Shown here piece after piece: positions 1-13,375 of a stretch of DNA of 64,000 bases. The stretch's first letter is position 1. The number at the start of each line of letters is the position of its first letter. The notes beneath the pieces were generated by a model. It did no database searches, was not told the DNA's origin, and saw nothing but the letters and a program-made list of their open reading frames with translations. The translations under genes and the position numbers were made by a program. Origin of the DNA: Macrobrachium rosenbergii (taxonomy: Eukaryota; Arthropoda; Malacostraca; Decapoda; Palaemonidae); assembly GCF_040412425.1 (NCBI RefSeq), contig NC_089762.1, forward strand, positions 22,232,147 to 22,296,146. The letters are read 5' to 3'.

Positions 1-189
1 GTTTCCTCTGCTATTGCCACCTTTACTAAGCTTTGTCAGCCAATAATGATTGTGCAGGCTTTTAACTATTAACAAACGGTAATGGCTAGTTTAGGCTTGA
101 GAATGTCGTTATGAAGAAACAACGAAACACGTCGCAAGTAAAATATAACAATGATAATAAATTCTGAGATCTCTCCTTTTCTTACGTTA

Positions 190-510
190 TACTCCCCGGA
201 TGGGGGTAGTGCCGTCAGTGCACTTCACGTGGTGCACTGTAGGCATTACTTAGGGTTTTTTGCAGCGTCCTTTTGCCCCTTGCTGCAACCTCCTTCATTC
301 CTTTAACTGTACCTCCGTTCTTATCTCCTTTCTTCCATCTGACTTTCCACCCTCTCTAACAATTGTTTCATAGTGCAACTGCCAGGTTGTCTTCCTGTTA
401 TACCTTTCAGATCTTCTTACTGCCAATTTCCCTTTCAGCGCTCAATGACCTCCTAAGTCCCAGAACTTGGCCTTTGGCCTAAATTCTATAATCTATTCTA
501 CGTCATTTAC
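190..510 (+). repeat. SINE-like dispersed repeat, copy 1
   Basis: About 320 bp that recur at 1632-1953 and in shortened form at 25688-25926. Shared blocks include tgcaacctcctttcattc-like, ttccatct.actttccaccct, aacaattgtttcatagtgca and cttggcctttggcctaaatt. It ends in a run of ATTCTAT-type repeats, which is typical of a SINE tail. No tRNA-like A/B box pair was recognised, so its class is uncertain. Non-coding. Confidence 0.6.
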
Positions 511-1631
511 ATGCACTATATTTTGATGTAATATCGTTTTATTTTTTTATTTATTTATTTATTTAATAATTTTTTTTTAAATCAGTAATTCACGGGTATT
601 GTTTCTCGCTAAACGTCATCGACAGTGTTTGTTTGACATCATTTTAGCCGTGTAACTCAGCCGGGTGGGCTGAAGCGTGAAGAAACCGCTACTCACAATG
701 CAATTCAAGTCGGAAAGTCTCATTTTGAGATGATGACTAGTGACGTGAACTCGGAACCTGAGCCCAGGGGGTAGAAAACAGCCAGTAAGCTATTCGGCCG
801 AGTGAGAAGAAAACACCTGTCTGAGAGTAAAGGCGAGAAAGAGAGCAGGTAGCGTACAGGATAGGAAGAAAAAGTGCGACAGAATCATGCACTGTCTTTG
901 TGATAGTCGTTTCATTCTCGGAAGACTGAACTAAACTTCGGACGAACACGATACTAAGATGTGATCGCACTTTCTAGTTTTCTGGTGGAGCTAAAACACA
1001 AGTGCAATTGTAGTTTACTAACAACAGTTTCATCATATTTGTAAACTAAACAATAGTTCAATATACTTCAGCATGACTAGATTACACAGAACATGTATAT
1101 TTTGCCCCAAAAAATTATAATGCGGCTTTAGGGTTTTTCCAGTTGGTTTCTAGAACAGCCTATTTTTAAAATTTTATCCTCTTTTTCAAGTTGAAACTGG
1201 TTTTCAGAAAAAAAAAACTGTCGAATTTCGAAATGTAAAACATGATTTAGATTTCAAACTTGGGACAGAAATGTTTCACCTGGAGTTCGTCAAGTCAAAG
1301 CTTGATTTGCAACTTGACTCAGCTTTCCAGATGTTTTTTTTATTTATGTTTTGAAGTTCAGTCTGTATTCAGTCAAGGTTCTTAAAACTGTCGCTTTGGA
1401 AGATTCAGCTGTTAGGTTATTTTATTAAAACTCATATTTTAACTGTAGGTGCGTGACTTCCTGTTATGAAATTGTCTGGAAATTAACACCGCTGTAAACA
1501 TGTCGTAACTCTTCGTCAGTCGGCCAGGAATTTCTTCACAGGAAAAAATCAGATCGAGCCTTAATAATTAGTCCAGACTCCGTCAAAATAAGAAAAATCC
1601 TAATTTCAGAACTGAGTTATAATTTTCTTCA
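511..1631. other. AT-rich stretch without a recognised gene
   Basis: Short random reading frames only. A poly-T/TTTA low-complexity run lies at 538-580. No conserved motif was recognised. Confidence 0.5.
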
Positions 1632-1953
1632 TACTTTTTCCCCGTAGGGGGCAGTGCCGTCATTGCACCTCATGCGGTGCACTGTAAGCATTACTTAATG
1701 TTTTTTTCAGCGTCCCCTCGGCCCCTAGCTGCAACCTCTTTCATTCTTTATACTGTACTTCGTTCATATTCTTCCTTCCATCTTAATTTCCACCTTCTAA
1801 CAATTGTTTCATAGTGCAATTTCAGGTTTTCTTCCTGTTACACCTTTCAAACCTTTTTACTGTCAGTTTCCGTTTCAGCACTGAATGACCTCATAGGTCC
1901 CAGTACTTGGCCTTTGGCCTAAATTCTATATTCTATTCTGTTCTATTCTATAT
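1632..1953 (+). repeat. SINE-like dispersed repeat, copy 2
   Basis: Second copy of the repeat at 190-510, in the same orientation about 1.4 kb away. It has the same order of blocks and a clearer terminal ATTCTATATTCTATTCTGTT-like tail at about 1920-1953. The two copies differ by scattered substitutions and small indels, so this is old dispersal rather than a recent tandem duplication. Confidence 0.65.
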
Positions 1954-3523
1954 TTTAAAAATCATTGGTGAACATTTGCCCGTAAGCGTTGATTCCTGGT
2001 GCATGTCCCACAGTGTGTCAACCTTGTTTGTTCCTCGGCTTTCTACGTTGCAAACTTCCCATGAAATAACTTCGACTGGAATTGTTTTGAGTTTTCCCTT
2101 GATATGTAGGTTCGGTAGTCGTGTAATTCATTGTCATTTCAAACAGTATTTGCTGTCAACGGCCGAGTAACAGATGAGCTACTGGTATTCACTGGAATGC
2201 CCTTTGTGACGCTACAATTTGACCAAAGAGCTTCAGTCATTTTGAGATGAAGTATTAGATATTTTTACTATATATAAATACATTGTAAAATCAAGCAGTA
2301 AAGTGGATACATAAATCTCTTGCCTTGATTGTTTCAGGATCGCCCATTACCTGTACGAGTATATTTTATCGTCTTGTTATCTTACAAGACTGTTCCAATC
2401 CAGTAACATTCCTTTAGCATTTCAGAATGGTAGGTTACTTTCTTATGCGAATACATTAGGATCGCGAACTAATTTCTTGACATTTTGCACTTCACGGGAA
2501 TAATTGAATGGCCTGCGCTTGCGGTAGAATGTTACAGAACTTCCGCTTCGAGAGCTCATGAGTACTCACTCTTTAGTGGACAAACTCTTTCCCCCCCTTT
2601 GGTTCGTAATAAGAGATTATTGGCGATGGACTTGTGCATATATGATAACTTGCGGAAATACCACGTGCCTGTTTAACGTTTGCAGATAACAAATACATTG
2701 TTGTAATAGTTTAGTGTTACTTACGCATGAAGGATTATTTTAGAAGTGGCATACTTTTCACAGATTGTTTGAAGAATGAAGCCTTCCTACGTAAATTAAA
2801 TAATAATAAAGTGAATCATTTTTTATTTCCCTGCCAAATTATATTTATTTCTAAAAGAAAAAATGCAGGAACTAACTACAATGTGTGTTCGAATGCTCAA
2901 ATAATTTTGCTTTAGTTGAACATTTTAAAAGTTCGAATACTCTTCAGCAGAGTGAGTTCCTGTCGGGATCTATTTACTGTCTGTGCCTGTTAAATGTTGC
3001 TTTAGATTTTAATTATTTCGGTTCTTGTAGAAGAATTTCCACCCATGAAATTCAGACGTCTCTGCGGTAACGCTACCAAGGTCTACGTCAGAGTTAACGA
3101 AAACCCCCAAACTAGCAGAAATGGACCGCCCTAAAACACGGCACTGCTTCGAAATTCCCAAGATGCCTTCGAACCTCATTTCACAGGTAATTTGTTCGGC
3201 CTGTAATCGTTCAGCCCTTGGAACAGGTAGTCGGCTCTATTCCCAGACCAGTGTTTATTGTTACTATGAAAGATGTGATGACCTTGCATCAAAAGTATTC
3301 TACCAAAGTTCGTTCATTTCTATTCGCTCACACAAACGAGTCCCCTTCATCAGCGATCTGTTATAGCGGTGATATCTGCCAAATCGAATAATTCATCGAG
3401 TGAAGTTTGATATATTGTTGTTATTTCACGTCTGGTGTAAATTTAATGAAAGCCCTCTCACCTTCTCCAGATTCCCATAAACATCCTGTGTTAAGCAATT
3501 CTAACATTTCCCTCAGACTAAGG

Positions 3524-3527
<4 letters not shown>
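1954..3527. other. No gene recognised
   Basis: AT-rich sequence with only short unrelated reading frames. No splice-site/ORF combination, transposase motif or repeat that I recognise. Confidence 0.4.

Positions 3528-3596
<69 letters not shown>
3528..3596. repeat. (CT)n microsatellite
   Basis: About 34 uninterrupted CT units. Long Ser-Leu or Arg-Glu frames across it are artefacts of the dinucleotide. Confidence 0.98.
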
Positions 3597-3597
<1 letters not shown>

Positions 3598-4233
3598 GCG
3601 CATGCGCTCCTGTGCCAGATAAAAAAAATTGAATTGCTCGCCCAATTAGTTTCCTCTTAGAAAGAAAAATTCCTTGCCAAAGTGAGTCTCAGAAGAATTT
3701 CAAATTGTTTTTACATTTCTGATAAAAAAATTATTATATGCAGTTGATATCATCCCGAGTATCTGTATCTGTATTTCAAATTAGGATACGTTTTATGTTA
3801 CCTTTCACTCTTTTATCTATCCTGTAATTTTCACTCATAAATCCTTTTTTTTTTTTCACTTATTCACTTTCCCCAGACTTCCTGACGCACGTCATGACCA
3901 ATCTTTATTAAATTTAGGACAAGCATTATTAAAGTTAAGCACATATCCATAAGTAGGATATTATGGAGCTTACTGAGTAGGTTCCGTCGGGTGGGAAATC
4001 GCTTGACTGCAGACATCCCTATTTTTTTCACATTTGACGGAAGACAGTATCATAATTAGGGTATTCCTTTAGTGGTCTGCTAGTGATCTTTGTCATAATT
4101 CTGGTCGTAATCTTTTCAGAATTTTATGGTTGGTCATTCTCAGATATTGTCGAATATTCATCTTCTAAGCTTTCTCAAGTATTTTTCAATTATGTTAATT
4201 TTTCTCTTTGAGATAAAATACATACATACATAT

Positions 4234-4236
4234 GTA

Positions 4237-4303
<67 letters not shown>
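4234..4303. repeat. (TA)n microsatellite
   Basis: Nearly pure TA, preceded by imperfect CATA/TGTA units. Low-complexity DNA. Confidence 0.97.
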
Positions 4304-4306
<3 letters not shown>

Positions 4307-4703
4307 GTGTATTATATACTATAGATTAGATTCTGTGTTGTATGTTATATATTTATTTTATCTTGAAGTTATTCAGAATTTTTTTTTATACTTCATAACC
4401 TTAGTTATTTGTCGTTGATGCACATGTCAAGTTTATCAAGCATAGTGTTGTATTTGGAACGTTCACATTGACCTAAGGAGAAATACTGAAGCTACTGAAC
4501 CATTACTAATTCTCTCTCTCTCTCTCTCTCAGTGTAAGTTTAACCGGTATTTGATTTATCTAGCGATTCGCGCCTTAAGACGAGGTCATTCTGAATCACT
4601 CGGCTCTAATAAACTCTGCAAGACCATTGACCGATACCAGTTTCTTTTCTTTCTTTTCGGGGCTTCAGGTCTGGTTCTGAATTGGCTCTCATTACTCGGC
4701 AGT

Positions 4704-4705
<2 letters not shown>

Positions 4706-4768
<63 letters not shown>

Positions 4769-4775
4769 TAGATTC
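4706..4775. repeat. (GA)n microsatellite ending in GATA units
   Basis: About 29 GA units followed by gatagatagat. A smaller (CT)n tract lies at 4512-4531. Confidence 0.97.
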
Positions 4776-4965
4776 AAATATTGGGAAAGAAAGAGAGTAT
4801 CAAATAGTTTTGGGGAAATATTCCGTCATAAAGATTCGGTAAAAGGTGAACAGAAGGAAAAATCTGTATATTGGTCGCCTCATACACAGTAAAACCAAGA
4901 AAGTGGCTTTTATAGTTAATGTAATTATTTCTGCATGAGATATTTTTGTTTGTTCAATATATACA

Positions 4966-4966
4966 G

Positions 4967-5000
<34 letters not shown>

Positions 5001-5086
5001 CGTGTGTGTGTATATATATATATATATATACTGTATATATATGTGTATATATATATATGTATGTGTGTGTATTTATATATATATTA

Positions 5087-5160
<74 letters not shown>

Positions 5161-5170
5161 TATATACTGT
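4966..5170. repeat. Compound TA/TG microsatellite
   Basis: Alternating blocks of (TA)n, (TG)n and (TA)n with ACTG interruptions. All apparent Tyr-Ile or Cys-Val frames here are artefacts. Confidence 0.97.
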
Positions 5171-5302
5171 ATAGATTATGCTTGTGTAGTTCTGATAAAT
5201 GAATTCTTTAATACAAAACAATTCAGGAGTGTAGTCTTGTCGAAGTTCCATTAAGCTGTTCAATGCTTAAAACTACCTCTGCCACGCCCTCTGGCTGAGT
5301 GA

Positions 5303-5305
<3 letters not shown>

Positions 5306-5365
<60 letters not shown>
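5306..5365. repeat. (CT)n microsatellite
   Basis: About 29 CT units. Confidence 0.97.
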
Positions 5366-6362
5366 GCATCTGGGGACGCAACCGGCCCACATGTCCGCCA
5401 GCGCCGCCATCCTCCCACACTCCTTCCCACACAGACATCAAATAGACCTCCACACTTTCTTAAGCGTGAAAGACAGGCCTCCCATGTCTCCCCATAACAG
5501 GAGAGTAGAGAACATTCTTCATTCATTCATTGATGGGGTAGAAAGAACCCTCCCTCGCTACTCACAATGAGATCTCTCCTCCTCAGGACCCTCAGTGTTT
5601 TTCGGAGGAGCGATCTCCACTTCCCTTTCGGCATCCCTCCTATTTATTCTCCGCTTCCCTCCGCCCCTTCAATCGCTGTTTTCTCCTTTTCCTATTACCT
5701 TCGTATCCCCTCCCCATTTACCGTCGCCATCTGGATGGAGAGTTTGGCCTCTCCGTTTCCTGCAGCATTCGACGACTGTCATATATTATGCCTATCTAAG
5801 TTTTGTCTCCTGTTATTTCTTTGTTTTGTCTTGTGCACCCTTGGGTGAAATGCGCAAAGGTGGATTTTTAAAGACGGAAACAGTCACTTGTACTCAGAGA
5901 AAGTCGGGCACAAGAAGAAAACTTCATTGACGTATAAACTCATGTTTTTGTCAGAGAGAAAACTCGAGGCTGGAATACTCTGCTTGGCATCCCCCTGCCG
6001 TGTATTGATCTGGGCTTCTGTTGGTAGGTGCCACCGACCGCTAGCAGCTACAAATGAAGAGGCAGTTCTGAGCACTTTTTTCCGGACACTCGTAACGATT
6101 GCCCTTTTTTTTTTATTTACTATAGAGATAATTGTGTGTAAGAACAGAACCTTTTGATCATCCGAAGCAATCACTTACGCTAAAAACATGGAGGACGGCC
6201 GATCTGTGGATCGTTATTCCGATAGCCGCATGGCCGAACACATACACGAATGCTCTAAAATTGCCTTTGATATTGTACACTGGATTTAATTGGTCAGTGC
6301 AGACGAACCTCACTGCTTGGTCGTTTCTCGAAAGAAGTTGCTTCATCAGGGTATCTGTTCGT

Positions 6363-6363
<1 letters not shown>
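5366..6363. other. No gene recognised
   Basis: Pyrimidine-rich in its first half (5560-5850), with overlapping short frames on the plus strand. No domain or splice structure was recognised. Nothing here distinguishes a gene from chance frames. Confidence 0.35.

Positions 6364-6418
<55 letters not shown>
6364..6418. repeat. (CT)n microsatellite
   Basis: About 27 CT units. Confidence 0.97.
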
Positions 6419-6420
<2 letters not shown>

Positions 6421-6938
6421 ATAACTTTAATGCAAAACCTGCTCTCATGCAGTGCACAGTATTACTGTACAGAAGAGGTAAATAAACAAATTGAGCCAGC
6501 CTGCCCGTGTTTATTATTTCCTACGTACATTGCAACAGATGGCTTCTGGTGTTACTGATAACTGTGGGCGTTGTACAAAATGCATTTTTATTATAAATAT
6601 TAATATAAATGGAATATATAAAGTTGTCTGTAGATAACTCGAAAAATGTATAAGCCTAAATAAGTGTAACTGGGTAGTTTTTGACACTAAAATTGGGAGC
6701 CTGTGGCATAACAGGAGAGAAACATTCTTTGTTGTCAAGTAAATATATAAAAAGACAAACAATTCAAATGAAAGATTTATAGAAATAGGTTTAAATAGCG
6801 CTAAAAGTCGGATAGCTACGTGACAGGTAGAGAAAATTGCTGCGGCATATTTAGTTAATAGTCCCGGTTATTCGCGAAAGGTTGGTGTTTTACAAATAAT
6901 TGCAGAACATTTTATACTTCAGGTGGGTACAATAAATT

Positions 6939-6941
<3 letters not shown>

Positions 6942-7008
<67 letters not shown>
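6942..7008. repeat. (CT)n microsatellite
   Basis: About 33 CT units. Confidence 0.97.
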
Positions 7009-7011
<3 letters not shown>

Positions 7012-8328
7012 GGTAGACGTTGGACTGTCATTCGTGAGAGGGTAGACTACAGTATATCTGGGAAGTGTGACCCTTTTCGGCGGGAGAACTTAGGGAGAAA
7101 ATTGACACCACCCACTGACACAACTCACCTGTCAAGCAGAGCAGCCACAGCGCCCACGTTACCACGCCCATTCTATATCTATCCATTATGTCTCGTTTCT
7201 TCCGTCCAAAGTTGTGGTGTCTCTCCTCCTCCTCACTCCCAGTCACTCATTCGAGTGATCATTTTGACAGTTTCTTTTTCCGAATTGCACAGGAATTTTC
7301 TCTATTTCACATGTAAATAAATCTTCTCTTATCATTCACTGGCAGCGCGTATTTCCAGCTGTTACTATGGGCGAAGCACTAACCGTTAGACCACTGACGT
7401 TTATGACATTTCTTTCTGTCTGCCAAGACTCGAGCCAGGCTCTCTCTGGTCAGTGGTATGAGGATCACTACCGAACGATTTCGCAGTCAGTTAACGACAC
7501 ACTGGGCATACAAGAAGGATATAGCCTTGCGAGGATCTATCTAGGTCAGCTTTGTCACGAAGATTTAACGCGCTAGGTCGCAGGACTCGTTCGTGGCAGA
7601 GATAAAAATCCTGATAAGGTCGGCTGAGCCAACGTCGAGTTAGAAGGCGGGAAAGGGCGTCAGCGCTGCTCTTATTCGTGCAGCGTGTGTGCGTGCAGGC
7701 GGAGGGACCACCGGGTCTTCCTTCGGCAAGCGTGGTGGATGCGAGTGTGTGTATTAGGGCGCTCGGCTCCCTCCATACTAGAGGCTTTCCCCCCATGTAA
7801 GGTACCCTTCTATCCCCACCCAATTGGCGCACGCGCCCTTCCACTTCTATATCACAACCAGAGGCAATCTTACACTATGCGACGCACAGTCCTCATTCTC
7901 TTCTCCATTATGAGATATTCGGAAACAATCATTCCATTTAGCTCTTTTCTTCATGCAGACGCTCACTGCAAAGGTCTCGCTAAAGGCCAGCCGCTATCGA
8001 CGTCGACTCTCCTCATCGCACAAAATCAAAATCATCAGTTGAAGTGTTATTTGATGATTCCCTCATTGGTATTTGGACAGATATAACTGTCATTATCGAG
8101 GCTCAGTGAGCAGCGAGAAGATGCCTTGATTGTTGGGTCATGTTTAATACTGTATTTTCCGTCTTGTCAGAGCAGCTGATTGGGATGTAAAAATATGATC
8201 ATTTCTAGGTCAGAATGTTCAGTCGTGTCTTGTTTGAATTTATGTTGTTTATATAATTAAAAATGGATTTTTCTAGATGAAGTCGTACTGTTTTTCAAGT
8301 ACTCGTCGATTAGATATATTTGTGTGTG

Positions 8329-8330
<2 letters not shown>
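7009..8330. other. GC-richer island, no gene recognised
   Basis: The stretch 7560-7850 is clearly richer in G+C and CpG than its surroundings. Frames of up to ~130 codons exist on both strands, but none shows a known domain. It could be a fragment of a dispersed repeat or a non-coding first exon/promoter of an unseen gene. Neither can be decided from the sequence alone. Confidence 0.3.
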
Positions 8331-8416
<86 letters not shown>

Positions 8417-8500
8417 ATATATATACATATATATATATTATTTATATGTGTGTGTATTATATATATATTTAAATATATATATTTATAATTATGTGTATAT
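8331..8500. repeat. Compound TA/TG microsatellite
   Basis: A (TA)n block to about 8395, a (TG)n block to about 8417, then imperfect TA-rich sequence. Confidence 0.95.
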
Positions 8501-8726
8501 ACTGAATAACCTAATTTAATTTTTTCCATCTTGCTTGTAATATAATAACTGCAAGCATTTCGATAAAAAACATTTACGTATTGTGGAATGTAACTGCATT
8601 TTAAGAACAAGCCTAACGATTTCAAGAGCATTTGAAAAACATTAAATTTTCATAATCATTTTAGAAAAATGAAAAAGAATAAAATCAATGTCATACAATC
8701 TGTTGCAGGTATTGACATAAATGATA

Positions 8727-8790
8727 TATATGTATATATGTACGTATGTATGTGTGTATATATGTATGTGTGTATGCATGTATGTATACA
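8727..8790. repeat. (TATG/TGTA)n tetranucleotide-like tract
   Basis: Imperfect alternation of tatg, tgta and cgta units. Confidence 0.8.
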
Positions 8791-9016
8791 AATATTAAGC
8801 CACAAATTTCGTTTAATACCGAGATAGGAATACCTTGGAAATAACTTCCACGCAAAGGGGAATCGTAATTGAGGGCTTCGATTCCTCGCGGGCCAGATGT
8901 ACTTATCAATTATAATGTCTTGTGGTTGTAAGTTATTCACAGGATATAGCGAATTTGATATTAAACGGTATTTGGAACTTCATGCTTGTGAATATCGAAA
9001 AGTCGCGTGTGGATAA

Positions 9017-9017
<1 letters not shown>

Positions 9018-9093
<76 letters not shown>

Positions 9094-9132
9094 ATATATT
9101 ATATAAATATATATAGTTATGTATTTATATAT

Positions 9133-9194
<62 letters not shown>
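9018..9194. repeat. (TA)n microsatellite, two blocks
   Basis: Two long TA blocks separated by a short imperfect AT-rich interruption at about 9082-9136. Confidence 0.96.
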
Positions 9195-9195
<1 letters not shown>

Positions 9196-9500
9196 GTATG
9201 TTTTCATATATATGGAAAACTATAAGTCTAGATTATAAAAGAGTACGAGTATATTATTGATCCTGTTCCTAAAGTCTGCCTTAAGACGGCTTAGATTTTC
9301 ATTGCCTGCTGCCTTCCATGATAAAAGGAGATTGCATTTCCTGTAGCAGTTCATTAATTTTCTTCTGGCGAAATTATGAAATGTTGGTATAAAGAAATTG
9401 CAATCGGCAGATGGCGTGCAAAATATGTATATCATTGTTCTTATTAACTGTTCTCTTTGGACACTGACTTTTGAACAGAATATGTCATAAACGGATTAAA

Positions 9501-9502
<2 letters not shown>

Positions 9503-9570
<68 letters not shown>

Positions 9571-9730
9571 ATATATATATAAATATATATATATATGACT
9601 ATATGTGTGTACATAACTGAATCACGAAAAATGGAATGTGATGAATATATAAATAAAGGCAATGCCAATATATATAATATATATACATATATATTGATGA
9701 TAGATAGATAGAAGATAGATAGATATACAT
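9503..9730. repeat. (TA)n tract followed by a short GATA tract
   Basis: (TA)n with single-base interruptions at 9503-9597, then (GATA)n-like units at about 9700-9725. Confidence 0.9.
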
Positions 9731-10371
9731 ATATATGTGCGTGTGTTTGTGTGCATAGTATAGTATAGTATATAATACATATATTTATGTACATTTGTAT
9801 ATATATATAATGTATACATAAATATGTATACATATACAGGATTCGAAGTGGTTGATTTATATAAGGATTTGGGAGTGAATATAGCGAACGATGGGTGACG
9901 GTAAGAAGAGACAGGAGGTTAGACGCAGAATAGGTGAAGAAAGAAAGGCAGCGACGCGACATGTTTGCAAGAGACTAGAATAATCTCTGGCGCCAAAGCG
10001 GGAACGTGTGAAGGGACTGATTGACCTCTTCGTCATAGAAGTGAAGTGTGGGTACTGAATGTGACTGATATAAAAAAGGGTTGTAGCATTTGAGATGAAC
10101 TGTTTGCGTACGAGGCAGTTAATGTGGAAATGTTTTACTTAACAGGCGGTTCATCAACGATTCAGCTATTAAAAGTGCGAAAGTGGAAGTTACCACGGTT
10201 GTGTTCTCTCTAAAGCCACCCTTGTTGGGAAAATGGCGTTGTGCTAAAATAAATACGTATGTATACATATATAGTGTATAACCACGAGAAAATTAGAACA
10301 ATTGCACTCAGTATACACTTAAACACAAACATATACTGTATATGTGTGTGTGTTGTAAGTTATTCACTTTT

Positions 10372-10494
10372 GTGGAAGAATTACTTCTTTATCCGACTGT
10401 TAAATTTCAACACACATATGTGTGTGTGTACGTGTACATAAACACACTTTGTTGGAAGAATTACTTCTTTATCCGATTGTTAAATTTCAACACA
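10372..10494 (+). repeat. Local direct duplication (~45 bp, two copies)
   Basis: A block containing ggaagaattacttctttatc and ttaaatttcaacaca occurs at about 10372-10417 and again at about 10454-10494, separated by a short TG-rich spacer. The copies differ at about one position. Confidence 0.8.
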
Positions 10495-12049
10495 ACCTTA
10501 TCATACAGTCTTATGTTCACGAGCTCCTGTTCTTTAGTGCATTTTGTTATGTTCAAAGGTCATTGTTTAGATATAATTGGCAGTTAAACACAACAATTTG
10601 TATTACCCATGAATGTGCTGACTTCAGTTTTGTTTGAGGAACGCTTTCAACATCGTCGGAGCAATGGAATGGATATATTTAATTGAATATTCTATGGTCA
10701 AAAATAGGACGCGTATTAGGCAGACTTTGGGAATTGGATTAAGGATTTTCGTATTTTTATACGAACATATCCTTCATAATATTAACGGTAAAAAAAAATT
10801 CATAATAATTGATATAATGATAGTAATAATGAAAGTTACGGGCACAAAAGTGACAGAGGTAGAGGTAGCGGTAGTAGAGTATTATTTTGATAACAGAGTT
10901 ACGTACAATAATAATAATGTGTGCAGATTTTTACTATAGGTACCTACTACTTCATATTAGGGATGTGGCCTGGACAATAGCATTAATTTTATAAGGTGGA
11001 GTCTATTTCTTTATTATACTTCTTATTATTTGCAGTGTCTTGTATACTGTCGAACTCGCTGGTGTCTAGTGAATGATAATTGTTGAGTGGAGCGGTGGTA
11101 TTGCACTGGACTCAGCTGCTAGTGTTACGGAACATTGAAAAGGTCCCCCTCACTAGACAGACAGTGTCTGTACCCTGTTGTAAATCTGTCGTGGGATTTT
11201 TATTATTCACGTCGATATCCTGAAGAAACTTAGATCCCTGCCTATGTTGATAATTTACCGGCTGCCCTTGAGCAAGAACCCGTGCCAGCACAAGACTGGC
11301 TTAATCTAAAACGAACGAACAATTATGATATTGAATGTGACAGTGAAGGGTATGTGCATAAGCGTATATATTATTAAGGGAATCCCAATCCCTTTCTTCT
11401 TAGGACTGCTCTGCCTTTCATAATCAGGGAGAACTCTATGTTAGGATCAAAAGAGAGCCAAAGATTCCCCGTTTTGAATGGTGTAATGACGACATAGGTT
11501 GCCCGTATACATAAAAGCATCTGACTTGAATAGCACCACAGAGCTGTAGATATATACAACAAAGGGTTTTCAAAAGACGACAGTGCGGGGATGTGAGGTT
11601 AGCATGGCTGCAATGTTAAAGATCAGGAATATTCGTCTAGCTGAAATTGGGCTCCATGAAAATATTTATGCGATCTGATATCAGTGACTTCTGGGACAGA
11701 TTTAAGATTTATTTTGTATGTCATGACATCTTCAAACATGTGGCTTTTGTAATGATAAATACTTTCATAAACAATCTGGGTTTGTAAAACCGCTTTACAC
11801 TATTATTGGTGTTGCATGGTTAAAAATGTTTGAATTCTGAAGAGCATATCTTAGCAATCTGCTCCTCTGTCTTGGGACAAGGTGCATTAGTACGCCAGCA
11901 ATGCCCAGGCACTACTTTTATTACTACGAACGTGTCCATAACGCCCAATCAAGCGCTCCTTTCCCTTGGTATATAGTTCATTAGTATCCCAAGTCCATGG
12001 CATTTCCATTAGGCAACCGTGTCCTGTTGATTTTCTTACTTCCACAGCA
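10495..12049. other. No gene recognised
   Basis: AT-rich, with a region of GATA/AATAAT trinucleotide-like sequence near 10800-10915. No conserved protein motif. Confidence 0.4.
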
Positions 12050-12400
12050 GTTATGATCAACTCCAGTTTGAAAGTGAAGTTAGCCTTAAAACTTTTTTTT
12101 TCACTTTTGCAAAAGTTGAGATATGGGGGTGAAGTTTGGGTCTTGAGTACCATTGAGAGAAAATATGGACGAGTTGAGGTGTTTGTTTATTATTTGTGCA
12201 GAAAGAAGAACTAAAAGGATGAGATATATAACAATACAAGTCGACACGTCATGCTGTAGGAAGGTTAGCACATGTGTAAAGATGGATCATCCAATTTTGA
12301 AGTCATTAGGTCATATGGGAGAAAGAGTGTGTAGTTCAAAGTTTTAGGAGAAAAAGAGAGAGAGACAAGATTTGCAGGGTGTGGAAGACGTGTTGGATCT
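12050..12400 (+). pseudogene. Possible non-LTR retrotransposon (LINE) C-terminal remnant
   Basis: Around 12115-12170 the plus strand reads YGGEVWVLSTIERK followed by charged residues. This resembles the conserved 'YG.E.W.l' block near the C-terminus of invertebrate non-LTR reverse transcriptases. Downstream frames shift after about 30 codons and contain stops. If it is a LINE, only this short tail survives. No endonuclease or RT core is visible nearby. The short motif alone could be coincidence. Confidence 0.3.
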
Positions 12401-12789
12401 GGAGTTCTTTAGTATCCAGGAAGCATGAGAATGCTTGAAGGATATAGGTGGGTGGTTCAGTATACTATTGATGAACACTTTGTAAGGGTAAATAAAGGTA
12501 CTGATGCCTGTAAAAGGGGTTTATCCCTGATTGAGCAGGTAAAGGATGGATGTAGCAGTAATGTAATTTTGCTTTCCACGCTTACTTCAGTTTCAACCTT
12601 TTTTCTTTAATGTGCATTCAGCATCCATACTTCAGTTTCATATAGGAAAGTCAGTCTGTTAAAACGGACAGAAAGTCAGTCAGTTAAAAGGGACAGGTGC
12701 CTCAGTAGTAGGAAGCAGTACTACCTAGGCACTGCTATCGTAGGAGGCTCCAATGGCTTTTGAATCTAAGGTACCTTACCACGAGGAAA

Positions 12790-13130
12790 TTGAATGATTG
12801 TTGGAAAGCTGTGAATCCACTGGGAGAGGAAATGCCCCCGTAATGGCAGATGAGCCTCCCTTTCCTTGGGCCAACAGCAAACACGCCTATTTACTGGGGA
12901 CAGCTACCACGGTGATAGTAAGTGGTATAGCATGGGTATTGTTGTGGGGAGTGCCAATCTTTTGGGGCGCAGATAAACTTCATGGAAGAGAAACGCCCAG
13001 TAAAGTGTTGAGGATCCCTTGTTGAGAGAAGATGAATTCCTTGCCTAAATAGCAGATAAGATGCACCTTTTGCATCCGGGGGCTGTAGTAGCCACATTCC
13101 ATTACTGTGGTATGCTAGAAGAAGAAAATG
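12790..13130. other. Unclassified sequence, possible dispersed repeat
   Basis: Higher in GC than its flanks and free of microsatellite sequence. A 75-codon plus-strand frame contains a hydrophobic segment (ATTVIVSGIAWVLLWG), but there is no start context or domain support. I see no second copy in this window. Confidence 0.2.
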
Positions 13131-13301
13131 ATAGCATTCACACTACTCGGTGTGGTGTGCAAGTCACCAAATGACCAGGAGCATGGAGTTTGCAGCCCAT
13201 ACCCCGAACAGATATTTGAGAATATAGCCTTTTATACATATAAATACATATATATATGCATGTTTTTTTATATATATATATATATGAATATTATATATGA
13301 A

Positions 13302-13308
<7 letters not shown>

Positions 13309-13374
<66 letters not shown>
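13309..13374. repeat. (TA)n tract, left flank of the mariner insertion
   Basis: TA dinucleotides ending in catatacatata directly before the transposon terminus. The TA at 13373-13374 can serve as one copy of the target duplication. Confidence 0.93.

Positions 13375-13375
<1 letters not shown>

Noticed and set aside
7320..7460. tRNA-like boxes (minus-strand tggtctaacggttag and ggctcgagtct)
   Set aside because: The B-box-like sequence precedes the A-box-like one on that strand and no cloverleaf can be drawn. Not called as a tRNA or SINE.
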